From the NCBI RefSeq assembly GCF_013214815.1, contig NZ_JABSPU010000003.1:1-64000 (forward strand): DNA of 64,000 nt, written 5' to 3'. The position numbers were made by a program, and so were the translations under genes. The stretch is from Gilvibacter sp. (GTDB lineage Bacteria; Bacteroidota; Bacteroidia; Flavobacteriales; Flavobacteriaceae). The notes under the pieces are model-generated. The model was not told where the DNA came from. It made no database searches and worked only from the letters and a program-made list of their open reading frames with translations. How positions within the stretch are numbered: position 1 is the stretch's first letter; each line of letters begins with the position of its first letter. This document shows, piece by piece, positions 20,129-30,954 of this stretch.

Positions 20129-21661
20129 ATGAAAACATATATTAAATATTTATTTGTCGCTTCTGCAGCTTTCCTAGCAAGTTGTGAAGTTGAATTTGAA
20201 GAACCGATCACTGACGAAGGCTTTTACACTACTGGTGAAGCCAATATGTCAAGTTTTGTGGCCGTGGGTAACTCCCTTACTGCTGGTTTTGCAGACGGTG
20301 CACTTTATATCACAGGACAAGAGAACTCTTATCCGAACATTCTAGCGAACCAATTTGCTTTAGCTGGAGGTGGAGATTTCACTCAGCCTTTGATGAACGA
20401 TAATTTGGGTGGATTGCTTTTAAGCGGAAACCAGATTTCTCAAAACCGTTTTGTTTTAGCTGCGGATGCTGAAGGTAACTTAGGACCTGCTGTTCTAGGT
20501 GGTATGCCAACTACTGACGTTGCTAACGGATTAGCTAGCCCATTCAACAATATGGGTATTCCTGGTGCAAAGAGTTTCCACTTGGTGGCTCCTGGATACG
20601 GAGATGTAAACGGAGTTCTTACAGGAACTGCTAACCCTTACTATGCTCGTATCGCCACTAACGCTTCTGCAACTGTTGTTGGAGATGCAGCTTCTTTGAA
20701 CCCTTCTTTCTTTAGCTTGTGGATCGGAAACAACGATATCTTGAGCTACGCGACTAGCGGTGGTTCTGGTGTAGATCAACTTGGAAACTTGGATCCAACA
20801 ACTTATGGACCAAACGATATCACTGACCCTAATGTTTTTGCTTCTGTATTTAGCCAAGAAGTAGAGGCTTTGGCTGCTGGTGGATCTGGAGGAGTTGTGT
20901 TGAATATTCCTGATGTAACTTCTATTCCATTCTTTACTACAGTACCTGTAAACTCGGTTCCACTGGACGAGGCTACTGCTGCTGCATTGAATGCGAACTT
21001 TGCGCTTTACAATGACATCGTATTACCAACACTAGTTAGTTTTGGAATCATTAGTGCAGAAGAAGCTTCCTCACGTGTAGTTACTTTTGAAGCTGGATTG
21101 GGCAATGCGCCAATCATTGTGGATACAGACCTTACTGATGTTACTACGATCCTTCAAGGACCTCCTGCTAACTTGGATCCTGCCACTGCTGCATTGCTTG
21201 GGCAATTGCGTCAGGCAAATGAGAATGACTTGATCGTTCTTACTGCGGCTGGTGTTTTAGGAACTCAAGTTGGAGATGATCCTACAGCGATCAACGGGGT
21301 ATCTGTACCTCTAGCAAACCAATTTGTATTGACTGCTACAGAGCAAGCACGTGTTGCTGCTGCTGGAGCTGCTTACAATGCCGCAATTGAAGGTATTGCT
21401 GCTGCTAATGACATTGCCCTTGTAGATGCTAGAAGTGCTTTGGCACAAGTGGCTAACGGAGGAGTGATGAGCAACGGAGTAATGTTGACCAATGAGTTTG
21501 TAACTGGAGGAGCGTTTTCTTTGGATGGGGTTCACCCAACACCACGAGGATATGCTTACACGGCAAACTTGATCATTGATGCGATCAACGCCAAATACGG
21601 AGCTACTATTCCAAAGGTAGATATCGGAACTTTCGGAACTATTACCTTGAGTAACGATTAA
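20129..21661 (+). CDS. SGNH/GDSL-type lipolytic lipoprotein
   Basis: Lipobox (AAFLASC), FVAVGNSLTAGFADGAL, FSLWIGNNDILSY and SLDGVHPTPRGYA motifs. Confidence 0.9.
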   Translation: MKTYIKYLFVASAAFLASCEVEFEEPITDEGFYTTGEANMSSFVAVGNSLTAGFADGALYITGQENSYPNILANQFALAGGGDFTQPLMNDNLGGLLLSGNQISQNRFVLAADAEGNLGPAVLGGMPTTDVANGLASPFNNMGIPGAKSFHLVAPGYGDVNGVLTGTANPYYARIATNASATVVGDAASLNPSFFSLWIGNNDILSYATSGGSGVDQLGNLDPTTYGPNDITDPNVFASVFSQEVEALAAGGSGGVVLNIPDVTSIPFFTTVPVNSVPLDEATAAALNANFALYNDIVLPTLVSFGIISAEEASSRVVTFEAGLGNAPIIVDTDLTDVTTILQGPPANLDPATAALLGQLRQANENDLIVLTAAGVLGTQVGDDPTAINGVSVPLANQFVLTATEQARVAAAGAAYNAAIEGIAAANDIALVDARSALAQVANGGVMSNGVMLTNEFVTGGAFSLDGVHPTPRGYAYTANLIIDAINAKYGATIPKVDIGTFGTITLSND

Positions 21662-21684
21662 GACCATCTAAATATCACATGATA

Positions 21685-21716
21685 AAAAGCGTTATCTTCG
21701 GGTAACGCTTTTTTTT
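21685..21716 (+). terminator. Intrinsic terminator
   Basis: AAAAGCGTTAtcttcgggTAACGCTTTTTTTT. Confidence 0.85.
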
Positions 21717-21747
21717 ATGAAATGAGCACAAACAAATTTTCAAATTG

Positions 21748-22101
21748 ATGAACACGCTGATTAAAATCGCATTAACCGCTGGGGCGGTTCTTATACTGGC
21801 TAATGTTTTGCCCGGAGTATCTGTTTCTGGCTATTGGGGAGCGATAATTGTTGCGGTCGTTCTAGCGATCCTACGCCTTTTTGTAAAACCTTTATTGATC
21901 TTGTTTACTTTGCCGCTGACGATACTTACCTTGGGCTTATTTCTCTTTGTGATCAACGCCATAATTGTTTTGCTGGCCAGTGAGATGCTCGATGGATTTA
22001 GGGTAGATGGATTCTGGTGGGCGGTACTGTTCAGTATCTTGCTTTCCTTCTTGCAAGCCTTTGTCAATTCCCTGGTCAAAGAAGAAAAACCAAAGGCCTG
22101 A
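21748..22101 (+). CDS. Phage_holin_4_2-type (PF04020-like) membrane protein
   Basis: LANVLPGVSVSGYWGAIIVAVVLAILRLFVKPLLILFTLPLTILTLGLFLFVINAIIVLLAS; four hydrophobic segments. Confidence 0.88.
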   Translation: MNTLIKIALTAGAVLILANVLPGVSVSGYWGAIIVAVVLAILRLFVKPLLILFTLPLTILTLGLFLFVINAIIVLLASEMLDGFRVDGFWWAVLFSILLSFLQAFVNSLVKEEKPKA

Positions 22102-22143
22102 TAATCAAGTCTTGCTTCCCTTGCTGATGGCTTAAAAAAGTCG

Positions 22144-22151
22144 TAGTTTTG
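22144..22151 (+). promoter_or_regulatory. Bacteroidota -7 box (TAGTTTTG) upstream of tig
   Basis: TAnnTTTG with a TTG at 22121 about 20 bp upstream. Confidence 0.55.
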
Positions 22152-22179
22152 CACTCCGATTTTCAGAGAAAAATACATT

Positions 22180-23502
22180 ATGAACATCAGCAGAACCGAT
22201 ATTGATGATTTGAACGCCGTAGTAACAGTGGCGATCGAGAAAAAGGACTACGCAGACAAGGTAGAAACCATTTTAAACAATTACAGAAAGAACGCTAACA
22301 TTCCTGGCTTTAGAAAAGGACATGTGCCTATGGGCATGGTTAAGCGTCAGTATGGGAAGGCCGTTTTGGTCGATGAGGTAAACAAATTGCTTCAGGATTC
22401 CTTGCACAAATACCTTACTGAAGAGAAATTGGAGGTACTTGGAAACCCTCTTCCAAAAAATGAGACCGACATCAATTGGGACGGAGACGATTTCAACTTC
22501 GAATTTGAATTGGGTCTTGCTCCTAAGTTTGATGTAAATATGGCTCCAAAGAAAGCCGTTACTCAATACAAGATCGTTGCCGATGATGAAATGATCGACA
22601 ACCAAGTAACAAGCATTCGCAAGCAGTACGGAAAATTGATCAGCCAAGCTGAGGTTGTTGCAGATGCAGAGATCACCGGTACGTTCAAAAATGAAGAAGC
22701 TGGAATCGACAATAAAACTACACTATCGCTAGATCGCGTTGACGGAAAACGTCAGCAAAAAGCATTATTAGGAGCAAAAGCAGGAGAGACTGTTACTCTT
22801 AAAACCAAGTCTATGTTCAAAGACGATTTCCAAAACCAACAAGTTTTTGGAGTGTCTTCTGACGATGCAAAAGGACTTGACGTTGAAGTGGAGTTCGCTA
22901 TTGACGAGATCAACACCCGTGAGCTAGCTGAGATGAATCAGGAGCTGTTTGACAAACTCTTCGGAAAGGACGTAGTGAAGTCAGAAGAGGAACTTCGCGG
23001 AAAGATCAAAGAAGACGCAGAGCGTCAGTTTGCGCAACAAGCGGATCAAAAATTATTGAACGATGTGGTTGATTCATTGATCGACAACACCAAATTCGAT
23101 CTGCCTGATGGATTCCTAAAACGTTGGTTGCGTGTTGCAGGAGAGCAAGAGCTTTCTGAGGACGAGGCCAATGCAGAATACGAGCGCACTGAAAAAGGTT
23201 TGCGTTACCAATTGATTGAAGGCAAACTGCGTGCAGAGCACAATTTGCAAGTGACTTTTGACGAGTTGAAAGACTACGCGCAAAACATGATTAAAGCGCA
23301 AATGGCTCAGTTTGGTCAAATGGATCCGTCTCAAGAAGAATTGGATGGCATCACGGCTCGTATCATGAGCAACCAAGAAGAAGTTCAGCGTTTGCAAGAG
23401 CAGCTAAACGGTCAGAAAATGCTTGATTTCTTTAAGGAAAATGCAAAATTAAAGACTAAGGAGGTAACCTACGACGCCTTCGTAAAAGAGGCCTACAGTT
23501 AA
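22180..23502 (+). CDS. tig: Trigger factor
   Basis: Ribosome-binding signature NIPGFRKGHVPMGMVKRQYG; followed by clpP and clpX. Confidence 0.95.
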   Translation: MNISRTDIDDLNAVVTVAIEKKDYADKVETILNNYRKNANIPGFRKGHVPMGMVKRQYGKAVLVDEVNKLLQDSLHKYLTEEKLEVLGNPLPKNETDINWDGDDFNFEFELGLAPKFDVNMAPKKAVTQYKIVADDEMIDNQVTSIRKQYGKLISQAEVVADAEITGTFKNEEAGIDNKTTLSLDRVDGKRQQKALLGAKAGETVTLKTKSMFKDDFQNQQVFGVSSDDAKGLDVEVEFAIDEINTRELAEMNQELFDKLFGKDVVKSEEELRGKIKEDAERQFAQQADQKLLNDVVDSLIDNTKFDLPDGFLKRWLRVAGEQELSEDEANAEYERTEKGLRYQLIEGKLRAEHNLQVTFDELKDYAQNMIKAQMAQFGQMDPSQEELDGITARIMSNQEEVQRLQEQLNGQKMLDFFKENAKLKTKEVTYDAFVKEAYS

Positions 23503-23525
23503 ACCGGCTTATTTTAATTATCTTT

Positions 23526-23560
23526 AGGCGTCGAATCCGTGAGGATTCACGCCTTTTTTT
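23526..23560 (+). terminator. Intrinsic terminator downstream of tig
   Basis: AGGCGTcGAATCCgtgaGGATTCACGCCTTTTTTT. Confidence 0.85.
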
Positions 23561-23630
23561 GTCAATCAAAACTAAATTGTATAATTGATTTTCTCTTACA
23601 CAGTTTAGTTTAAAAATCAAACCCATTTAC

Positions 23631-24305
23631 ATGGATTACGGAAAAGAATTTAAAAACTTTGCTATAAAGGATCAAGGGATCAGCTCTACTTATTACGATA
23701 AGATCGTGAGCAGCATGTATCCGGTTGGTCTAACTCCAAACATTATTGAAGAGCGTCAAATGAACATTGCGATCTTTGATGTATTCTCCAGGTTGATGAT
23801 GGACCGCATCATCTTTTTGGGAACAGGCATCAACGATCAGGTGGCCAATATTATTCAAGCGCAATTGTTGTTCTTAGAAAGTACAGACAGCTCTAAAGAC
23901 ATTCAGATCTATATCAACTCTCCAGGAGGGAGTGTATACGCCGGATTGGGTATTTACGATACCATGCAGTTCATCAAGCCAGATGTGGCTACGATCTGTA
24001 CCGGAATGGCTGCTTCTATGGGAGCCGTATTGCTTTGTGCCGGAGCTCAAGGCAAGCGCAGTGGATTGACCCACTCTCGTGTCATGATACACCAACCGCT
24101 AGGTGGTGCGCAAGGACAAGCTAGTGATATTGAGATCACTGCCCGTGAGATCTTGATCTTGAAAGAAGAATTGTATCAAATCATCGCCAAGCATTCTGGC
24201 CAGACTTATGAGAAGATCTACCAAGACTCTGACCGTGATTACTGGATGAAGGCAGACAAAGCCAAGGAATACGGAATGATTGATGAAATACTAACCCGCG
24301 GATAA
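23631..24305 (+). CDS. clpP: ATP-dependent Clp protease proteolytic subunit
   Basis: [31 protein letters not shown] and [20 protein letters not shown]. Confidence 0.98.
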   Translation: MDYGKEFKNFAIKDQGISSTYYDKIVSSMYPVGLTPNIIEERQMNIAIFDVFSRLMMDRIIFLGTGINDQVANIIQAQLLFLESTDSSKDIQIYINSPGGSVYAGLGIYDTMQFIKPDVATICTGMAASMGAVLLCAGAQGKRSGLTHSRVMIHQPLGGAQGQASDIEITAREILILKEELYQIIAKHSGQTYEKIYQDSDRDYWMKADKAKEYGMIDEILTRG

Positions 24306-24340
24306 TTGCCGTTATACGCTTTACCTGAATACCTAGAAAG

Positions 24341-25573
24341 ATGGCTAAAGAAGAATTAGAATGTTCGTTTTGTGGGCGTAAAAAGTCAGAGACCAACTTG
24401 CTTATTGCAGGGCTGGATGCGCACATTTGCGACCGCTGTATAGAACAGGCTCATGGAATTGTGGTAGAAGAAGCTACCCACAGCAGCAATGCTGAACTTT
24501 CCAAGGAGCTCATGCTGAAGAAACCCAAAGCCATCAAAGAATTTTTGGACGAATACATCATTGGGCAAGAACACACCAAAAAGGTGATGTCTGTGGCTGT
24601 GTATAATCACTACAAAAGATTGTTGCAACCACCAACGGATGATGATATCGAGATTCAGAAAAGTAACATTGTCATTGTTGGGCAAACCGGAACGGGAAAA
24701 ACTTTAATGGCCAAAACAGTGGCACGTATGTTAAACGTGCCCTTGGCCATTGTAGATGCAACAGTGTTAACTGAGGCAGGATACGTTGGAGAAGACGTAG
24801 AAAGTATTTTGACGCGTTTGCTTCAAGCTGCAGATTACAATGTAGAGAAGGCGCAGAACGGAATCGTTTTTATTGATGAGATCGATAAGATTGCCCGTAA
24901 AAGCGATAACCCTTCCATAACCAGAGATGTTTCTGGAGAAGGAGTCCAGCAAGCCTTATTGAAGTTGCTAGAAGGAACTACCGTGAATGTACCGCCAAAA
25001 GGTGGGCGTAAGCACCCAGATCAGAAGTTCATTGAAGTCAATACGGAGAACATTCTATTTATTGCCGGTGGAGCTTTTGATGGCATTGAACGCGCCATAA
25101 CCAAGCGTTTGAACATGCAAGCGGTTGGTTTTAGCGCTTCTAAGTCAGACGACGCCTTTGAGCGTGACAACTTGCTTAAATACATTATTCCTAAGGATCT
25201 TAAAGACTTCGGATTGATTCCAGAGATCATTGGACGTCTTCCTGTTCTGACGCATATGGATCCGTTAGACAAAGGAACCCTAAGAGCCATTCTTACCGAG
25301 CCAAAGAACGCGATTGTAAAGCAATACAAGAAACTCTTTGAGATGGATGAGATTGACTTTGTGATCACAGAAGAAGCCTTGGATTACGTGGTTGATAAGG
25401 CCATTGAATACAAGTTGGGAGCTCGTGGATTGCGTTCGCTTTGTGAAGCGGTATTGACAGACGCTATGTTTGAGATGCCGGGTACGGATGACCGTCAATT
25501 GCATGTGACTAAAGAGTATGCAGAGAAAAAGCTCAACAAGTCAACCATTAAAAAGCTCAAGGCCGTTTCTTAA
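24341..25573 (+). CDS. clpX: ATP-dependent Clp protease ATP-binding subunit ClpX
   Basis: Zn finger [10 protein letters not shown]...CDRC, Walker [21 protein letters not shown]. Confidence 0.98.
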   Translation: MAKEELECSFCGRKKSETNLLIAGLDAHICDRCIEQAHGIVVEEATHSSNAELSKELMLKKPKAIKEFLDEYIIGQEHTKKVMSVAVYNHYKRLLQPPTDDDIEIQKSNIVIVGQTGTGKTLMAKTVARMLNVPLAIVDATVLTEAGYVGEDVESILTRLLQAADYNVEKAQNGIVFIDEIDKIARKSDNPSITRDVSGEGVQQALLKLLEGTTVNVPPKGGRKHPDQKFIEVNTENILFIAGGAFDGIERAITKRLNMQAVGFSASKSDDAFERDNLLKYIIPKDLKDFGLIPEIIGRLPVLTHMDPLDKGTLRAILTEPKNAIVKQYKKLFEMDEIDFVITEEALDYVVDKAIEYKLGARGLRSLCEAVLTDAMFEMPGTDDRQLHVTKEYAEKKLNKSTIKKLKAVS

Positions 25574-27084
25574 GCATTCAGCTGAAGTAATTCCTCTAAA
25601 TAATCGCGAGTATTGGCCAGGCGAGGCACCTTGTGTTGTCCGCCCAATTTGTCTTTGGCTTTCAACCAATCGTAGAAGACCTTTTCACGTCCAAAGTGAA
25701 CCGTAGGTAGGTTTAACGTGGTATTGTTATAGCGTTTAGCCTCATAATCAGAATTTACTTCTTGTAGGTATTGATCGAGTAAATTGGTGAACTGCTTTTG
25801 ATCAGTAGGTGGTTTTTTGAATTCGATGAGCCATTCGTGAGCGCCTTTTTCACGTCCCTCCATAAAAATAGGGGCCGCGGTATAATCTACAATTTCGCAA
25901 TTGGTTTTGGCCGCCACTTTTTTGAGTGCACTTTCTGCGTTTTCAATGATCAATTCCTCTCCAAAGACATTGATGTGATGTTTGGTGCGTCCACTCACTC
26001 GAATACGATAGGGTCTTACGGAGGTGAATCTAACGGTATCTCCAATCTTGTAACGCCACAATCCGCCGTTGGTGGTGATTACAATAGCGTAGTTCTTTCC
26101 AACTTCTACTTGATCTAAAGGAATCACGCGCTGCTCGGGAGTACCGTAGCAGTCCATCGGAATGAATTCGTAAAAGATTCCGTAGTCCAACATGAGCAAA
26201 AGGTCTTTGCTGTCATTCTTGTCTTGAATGGCAAAGAATCCTTCAGAAGCATTGTAAATCTCGTAGTATTTAAAGTCATCTCTGGGTAGGATCTGTTTGT
26301 ACTGATCCACATAGGGTTCAAAACTCACCCCGCCATGAAAATAGACTTCCAAATTCGGCCAAATATCAAAGAGGTTATTCTCTCCGGTAGAAGTCAGTAC
26401 CTCATTGAGCAAAACTAACATCCAAGAAGGTACACCCGCTAAACTGGTCACATTTTCTTGTATGGTTTCATTGACAATGGCTTGCATTTTGGTCTCCCAA
26501 TCGGCCATAAGCGACACCTCGCTGCTCGGCGTAGAACTGAATTCCGCCCAAAAAGGCATATTGTCTATCAAGATCGCGGATAAATCTCCAAAGGCAGTGC
26601 CGTTGCTTTTGTATAGTTCCTTGCTCCCGCCTAAGCGTAAACTCTTGCCCACAAATAGTTGTGAGTCGGGATTGTTATTCAAATACATACAGAGCAGATC
26701 CTTGCTGGCTGCATAATGACAATTCTCTAAGGACTCACCGCTTACCGGTATGAATTTGCTTTTGCTAGAAGTGGTTCCACTCGACTTTGCGAACCACTTG
26801 ATAGGGCTGGGCCAAAAAATATTGGATTCTCCTTGTCGTGAACGTTCTATGAGGTCTTTATAATCTTCATAAGAGCTAATGGGTACACGAGCCGCAAAGG
26901 TTTCGTAATCCTTGATATCTTCAAAGCCATAGCGCTTGCCAAGCTCCGTATCCTTGGCCTTTACCAAGAGATTGCTCAGCAGTTCACGTTGCACTTCATC
27001 GGGGTATTTTAAAAAGAGTTCTATCTGATGGAACCGCTTTTTTAAAAACCAGGAGGCAATAGAATTTACAATCGGTATTGGCAT
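25570..27084 (-). CDS. GH3 auxin-responsive promoter family protein
   Basis: [27 protein letters not shown] and [18 protein letters not shown] motifs. Confidence 0.92.
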   Translation of the reverse strand: MPIPIVNSIASWFLKKRFHQIELFLKYPDEVQRELLSNLLVKAKDTELGKRYGFEDIKDYETFAARVPISSYEDYKDLIERSRQGESNIFWPSPIKWFAKSSGTTSSKSKFIPVSGESLENCHYAASKDLLCMYLNNNPDSQLFVGKSLRLGGSKELYKSNGTAFGDLSAILIDNMPFWAEFSSTPSSEVSLMADWETKMQAIVNETIQENVTSLAGVPSWMLVLLNEVLTSTGENNLFDIWPNLEVYFHGGVSFEPYVDQYKQILPRDDFKYYEIYNASEGFFAIQDKNDSKDLLLMLDYGIFYEFIPMDCYGTPEQRVIPLDQVEVGKNYAIVITTNGGLWRYKIGDTVRFTSVRPYRIRVSGRTKHHINVFGEELIIENAESALKKVAAKTNCEIVDYTAAPIFMEGREKGAHEWLIEFKKPPTDQKQFTNLLDQYLQEVNSDYEAKRYNNTTLNLPTVHFGREKVFYDWLKAKDKLGGQHKVPRLANTRDYLEELLQLNA

Positions 27085-27129
27085 TTATTTGCGCTATCTT
27101 TAGGCAATAAAAATAGGAATTTTAAGCAT

Positions 27130-27933
27130 ATGACCTATACAGGAGTACTCACAAAAATGAAGACGCAAAACGGCCAGCCCGTGCAGTATTTCTTGAACTT
27201 TGAGAATGATTTCATCAACGTTAATCAACTTTTGGGAAAGCGCATTAGTTTGCAGTTTCTCAAGTATGAGTGTTTGAGTTGTGGCAAAGACAAAAAAATC
27301 TTCAGACAAGGTTTCTGTTATGATTGTTTTAGCACCATTCCTCAAGCTGCGGATTGGATCATCAAACCCGAACTCAGCAAAGCCCATTTAGGTCAAGAAG
27401 ACCGTGACTTAGAGTATGAAAAGAAAATGCAATTGCAGCCGCATATTGTATACTTGGCCAATTCCAGTTCCGTAAAGGTTGGGGTGACTCGTAAAAGTCA
27501 AGTGCCAACGCGTTGGATTGATCAAGGTGCGCATGAAGCCATTGCTATTGTGGAGGTTCCCAACAGATATTTGGCTGGGATCACCGAAGTTGCCTTAAAG
27601 GATCAGGTGAGTGATAAGACCAACTGGCGGGCCATGCTTAAAAATGATATTAAAGACGAGGATCTTGTCGATTGGCGTGATAAACTCTTGCCTTTAGTAC
27701 CGGAGGAAGCCAAGGAGTATGTCTTGGAGCAGCAAACGGAAACGCATTTGGAGTTTCCTGTGCAGCAATATCCGGAGAAACCCAACAGCCTTAATTTAGT
27801 TAAAGATGGAGCCTATACAGGAACCCTAGTGGGTATCAAAGGGCAATACTTGATCTTTGAAGACCAAACGGTTTTCAATGTGCGCAGTAATGAAGGGCTT
27901 TATGTCGCCTTGGAGTTGGGGGTGACCGCCTAA
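27130..27933 (+). CDS. DUF2797 domain-containing protein
   Basis: CLSCGKDKKIFRQGFCYDCF zinc-binding-like motif and VYLANSSSVKVGVTRKSQVPTRWIDQGA. Confidence 0.88.
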   Translation: MTYTGVLTKMKTQNGQPVQYFLNFENDFINVNQLLGKRISLQFLKYECLSCGKDKKIFRQGFCYDCFSTIPQAADWIIKPELSKAHLGQEDRDLEYEKKMQLQPHIVYLANSSSVKVGVTRKSQVPTRWIDQGAHEAIAIVEVPNRYLAGITEVALKDQVSDKTNWRAMLKNDIKDEDLVDWRDKLLPLVPEEAKEYVLEQQTETHLEFPVQQYPEKPNSLNLVKDGAYTGTLVGIKGQYLIFEDQTVFNVRSNEGLYVALELGVTA

Positions 27934-28129
27934 AACTGTCTTTAACAGCTTTTTAATAAGTCCTTGCCAGAGATAGCGTTATTCTTTATAGGGCTATGAA
28001 ATGAGCACGAACAAATTTAATTACTAGTATATCCGACGGAATAATAAAATTTTTTGTGCGAAAGCGAAGCGGTTGATCTATACAGATAATTTTTATTCGA
28101 TTATCGGAGAAATAAAAATTTTTAAATAG

Positions 28130-28369
28130 ATGAATAAACTAAAACTTTCCGCCATGTCTTTGGTGTGGATCACCACACTACTATTGGTAACCTTAACGAT
28201 AATGGTTACAATGGATCTTCCTTTTAATTGGGTGTTTTATTTGAGTGTACTCGGACAGGTGTTTGTGGTATTGATGGTTTATCGCGTTTTGACTGATGAC
28301 TACACCACGGATAAAACTTTTGACGATTTTTACGAGGATTACGATGCTGAGGCCAAACGCTTTAGATAA
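28130..28369 (+). CDS. Small membrane protein of unknown function
   Basis: 79 aa, two hydrophobic helices and an acidic tail (DDFYEDYDAEAKRFR). Confidence 0.7.
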   Translation: MNKLKLSAMSLVWITTLLLVTLTIMVTMDLPFNWVFYLSVLGQVFVVLMVYRVLTDDYTTDKTFDDFYEDYDAEAKRFR

Positions 28370-29000
28370 CCCAAAGACGCAAGGCTTGCACCACGGCTAT
28401 ACCAATTAAGGCAATGCCGATCAGGGTATGCAAACAAACTTTACTGCGTTTTTTGGTCTCTTTCGAGGCTAAGCGTTTGCCCGTAGATCCGTAGATCATC
28501 AAGATTCCAACCTTGCCCAGAAAAACTCCGAAGAAAAAGAAAAGCAGAGAACTCAAATCAAGCATTGCAGACAGCTCCACATAATTGCTATTGACCAAAG
28601 CTACTGCTACTAACCAAAATAACAACACAGGTGGGTTGATAGCGGCCAAAAGGTAACCTTGAAGCAGTCTTGTACTCATACTTCCAGATTCATTGGACTT
28701 CTTTTTGCGTTTGGGAAGTTGTTGTTTAAATAAAAACAGGGTCCCAACAATCAAAAAAACACCAACAAATAAGACTTTGATCCAAGGATTCATCTTTAAG
28801 AAGTCAGCGACGAACATGCTATAACTCAAAGCAAGGAAAGCCAAAGAGATCTCGCCTAAACCAGCGCCATAGGCAATTTGCTGGCCTTGTCGTTGACGAC
28901 CTTTGGCTGCTGCGCTGATCACAGCAATATTGGACGCTCCAGGAAAGGCGCCGCCTATTCCAGCCAATAAAACTCCGATGACGAGATATAGTATAAACAT
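28362..29000 (-). CDS. LysE family transporter
   Basis: GGAFPGASNIAVISAAAKGRQRQGQQIAYGAGLGEISLAFLAL; multiple TM segments. Confidence 0.8.
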   Translation of the reverse strand: MFILYLVIGVLLAGIGGAFPGASNIAVISAAAKGRQRQGQQIAYGAGLGEISLAFLALSYSMFVADFLKMNPWIKVLFVGVFLIVGTLFLFKQQLPKRKKKSNESGSMSTRLLQGYLLAAINPPVLLFWLVAVALVNSNYVELSAMLDLSSLLFFFFGVFLGKVGILMIYGSTGKRLASKETKKRSKVCLHTLIGIALIGIAVVQALRLWVI

Positions 29001-29048
29001 GCCCTTTTAGTGGTGCATGAAAACAAGACCTTACATCTAAAGATGAGT

Positions 29049-29741
29049 TTAACGCAATTCTTCGCTGCCTCTAAGGCCAAATAAATGTCTGAGATAATAT
29101 ACTCCAGCGTAGAGTAGTGGCGTGTCTAAAAGCGCTACTAAGATCTTAAAAAGGAAGCCGCTAATGAGTAAACTGGTAAAGATCTCCCAAGGCAGTTTGC
29201 CAAAACTACAGAGCAGTAGAAGCACCGTAAAGGTGTCTACAAACTGAGAAGTGAAGGTAGAGAAGTTGTTTCTCAGCCATAGGTGTTTGCCTTTGGTAAT
29301 TCGCTTCCACCAGTGAAAGATCTGAATGTCTATATATTGTGCAAGTAGATATGCCATCATGGAAGCAAAAACAGCAACTGCAGTGGCTCCAAAGACTAAT
29401 GTGAAGATCTCATTGTCTAATGGACTTGTTGGGATGGCATTAAAATGATCGGCAGTCCAGACAATTGCTAAGGAGAAAAAAGAAGCAAAGATTCCAGTGG
29501 TTACCATTTGATTCGCCTTCTTCTTCCCATAGACCTCGCTTACAATATCTGTGATCAAAAATGTAATGGGGTAGGGCAAAATACCCACGGAGATCTCAAA
29601 GGTGTAAATCCCCAAAAAATCAATCGATACAAATTTTTGAAAGATCAGGTTAGAAACCACCAAAGAGGTGATGAACAAGGCGGCGAGAATCAGATAGATA
29701 CGATCGGCCAAGGGGCCGTTTTTTGGTATGGAATCACTCAC
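29049..29741 (-). CDS. Queuosine precursor transporter (YhhQ/VUT family)
   Basis: NLIFQKFVSI...PYPITFLITDIVSEVYGKKKAN and FVDTFTVLLLL. Confidence 0.93.
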   Translation of the reverse strand: MSDSIPKNGPLADRIYLILAALFITSLVVSNLIFQKFVSIDFLGIYTFEISVGILPYPITFLITDIVSEVYGKKKANQMVTTGIFASFFSLAIVWTADHFNAIPTSPLDNEIFTLVFGATAVAVFASMMAYLLAQYIDIQIFHWWKRITKGKHLWLRNNFSTFTSQFVDTFTVLLLLCSFGKLPWEIFTSLLISGFLFKILVALLDTPLLYAGVYYLRHLFGLRGSEELR

Positions 29742-29826
29742 TTAGCTAAGTTACGATTTTAATAAACACTGTTATTATCTTTTGCGGACTTTGCTTATTT
29801 TCGTTCTTACCTAATCACTGACCCTC

Positions 29827-30954
29827 ATCAAAGATAAACGCACCATATACCTCGCGCTCGGGAGCAATCAAGGCAACCGATTTGAACAACTGCAAGCGGC
29901 GGTGAATGCCCTTTTTGAGACTCTTGGTGATGTTAGAAAGATCTCTGCCGTATACAGCAGTCCAGCTATGGGCTTTGAAGGTCCTGAGTTTTTAAATTGT
30001 ATTGTGAAAATGGAGTCTGATCTGTCTAACTCCAAACTCATCAAAGAGGTGCTGCGTATCGAAAAACACCTGGGGAGGATTCGTGGCGAGTCTGCGGGCT
30101 ACAGTTCACGAACCATAGACATAGATGTCATTGCTATTGATGATGCAGAGGTAGATTCTAAGAGCCTAACGGTGCCGCATCCAGCTATGCAAGACCGACT
30201 TTTTGTTTTGCAGCCCATGCACGATTTGGCTCCCGATTGGAAACATCCTAAACTGAGAAAAACCGTTACAGAATTGTTGGAGGCATGCAGTGATGAATCC
30301 AGTCTGGCTAAACAGTCCAAATGGCTCCGGAATCCAAAGAAAAACCTCCAATTGGATCAGTTTAAATACTTGGCCATTGAAGGGAATATCGGCGCTGGAA
30401 AAACCAGTCTGGCCACTTTGATCTCGCACGACTTTAATGCCAAGTTGGTCTTGGAACGATTTAAGGACAATCCTTTTTTGCCCAAGTTTTACAAGGATCA
30501 AACGCGCTATGCCTTTCCGTTGGAAATGTCCTTTTTGGCAGATCGGTATCAGCAGTTGTTGGATGATATTTCCCAATACGACCTCTTCAAGGAGTTCATT
30601 GTAGCGGATTACGATCTGTACAAATCACTCATCTTTGCCAAGGTTACCTTGCAGGACGAGGAATACGCCTTGTACAAAAAGCTCTTCCATTTGATGTATA
30701 AGGAGATTGCGCGTCCGGATTTATACATCTATCTCTATCAAACTACGGAAAGCCTTTTGGCTAACATCAAAAAGCGCGGCCGTTCTTACGAGTCTGACAT
30801 TCAACCGGAATATTTGGAACAGCTCAATCAGGGGTATCAAGAGTACATAAAATCCTTCCCAGAAGGAGGAGTAAAGGTCATTGATGTCTCTGGATTGGAT
30901 TTTGTGGCTAACAGAGCAGACTATTTAAAAGTGCTGCGAGCCATTGTTTCTTAA
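29827..30954 (+). CDS. folK: Bifunctional HPPK (FolK) / deoxynucleoside kinase fusion; start codon uncertain (non-canonical CTG 29818 or ATC 29827; the ORF track starts at GTG 29902)
   Basis: Upstream in-frame translation IKDKRTIYLALGSNQGNRFEQLQAAVNALF is the HPPK N-terminus; C-terminal half FKYLAIEGNIGAGKTSLATLIS...LVLERFKDNPFLPKFY is a dNK. Confidence 0.88.
   Translation: MKDKRTIYLALGSNQGNRFEQLQAAVNALFETLGDVRKISAVYSSPAMGFEGPEFLNCIVKMESDLSNSKLIKEVLRIEKHLGRIRGESAGYSSRTIDIDVIAIDDAEVDSKSLTVPHPAMQDRLFVLQPMHDLAPDWKHPKLRKTVTELLEACSDESSLAKQSKWLRNPKKNLQLDQFKYLAIEGNIGAGKTSLATLISHDFNAKLVLERFKDNPFLPKFYKDQTRYAFPLEMSFLADRYQQLLDDISQYDLFKEFIVADYDLYKSLIFAKVTLQDEEYALYKKLFHLMYKEIARPDLYIYLYQTTESLLANIKKRGRSYESDIQPEYLEQLNQGYQEYIKSFPEGGVKVIDVSGLDFVANRADYLKVLRAIVS

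Noticed and set aside
21748-22101. Possible prophage (holin annotation)
   Set aside because: PF04020-type membrane proteins are common chromosomal genes; no other phage functions nearby.
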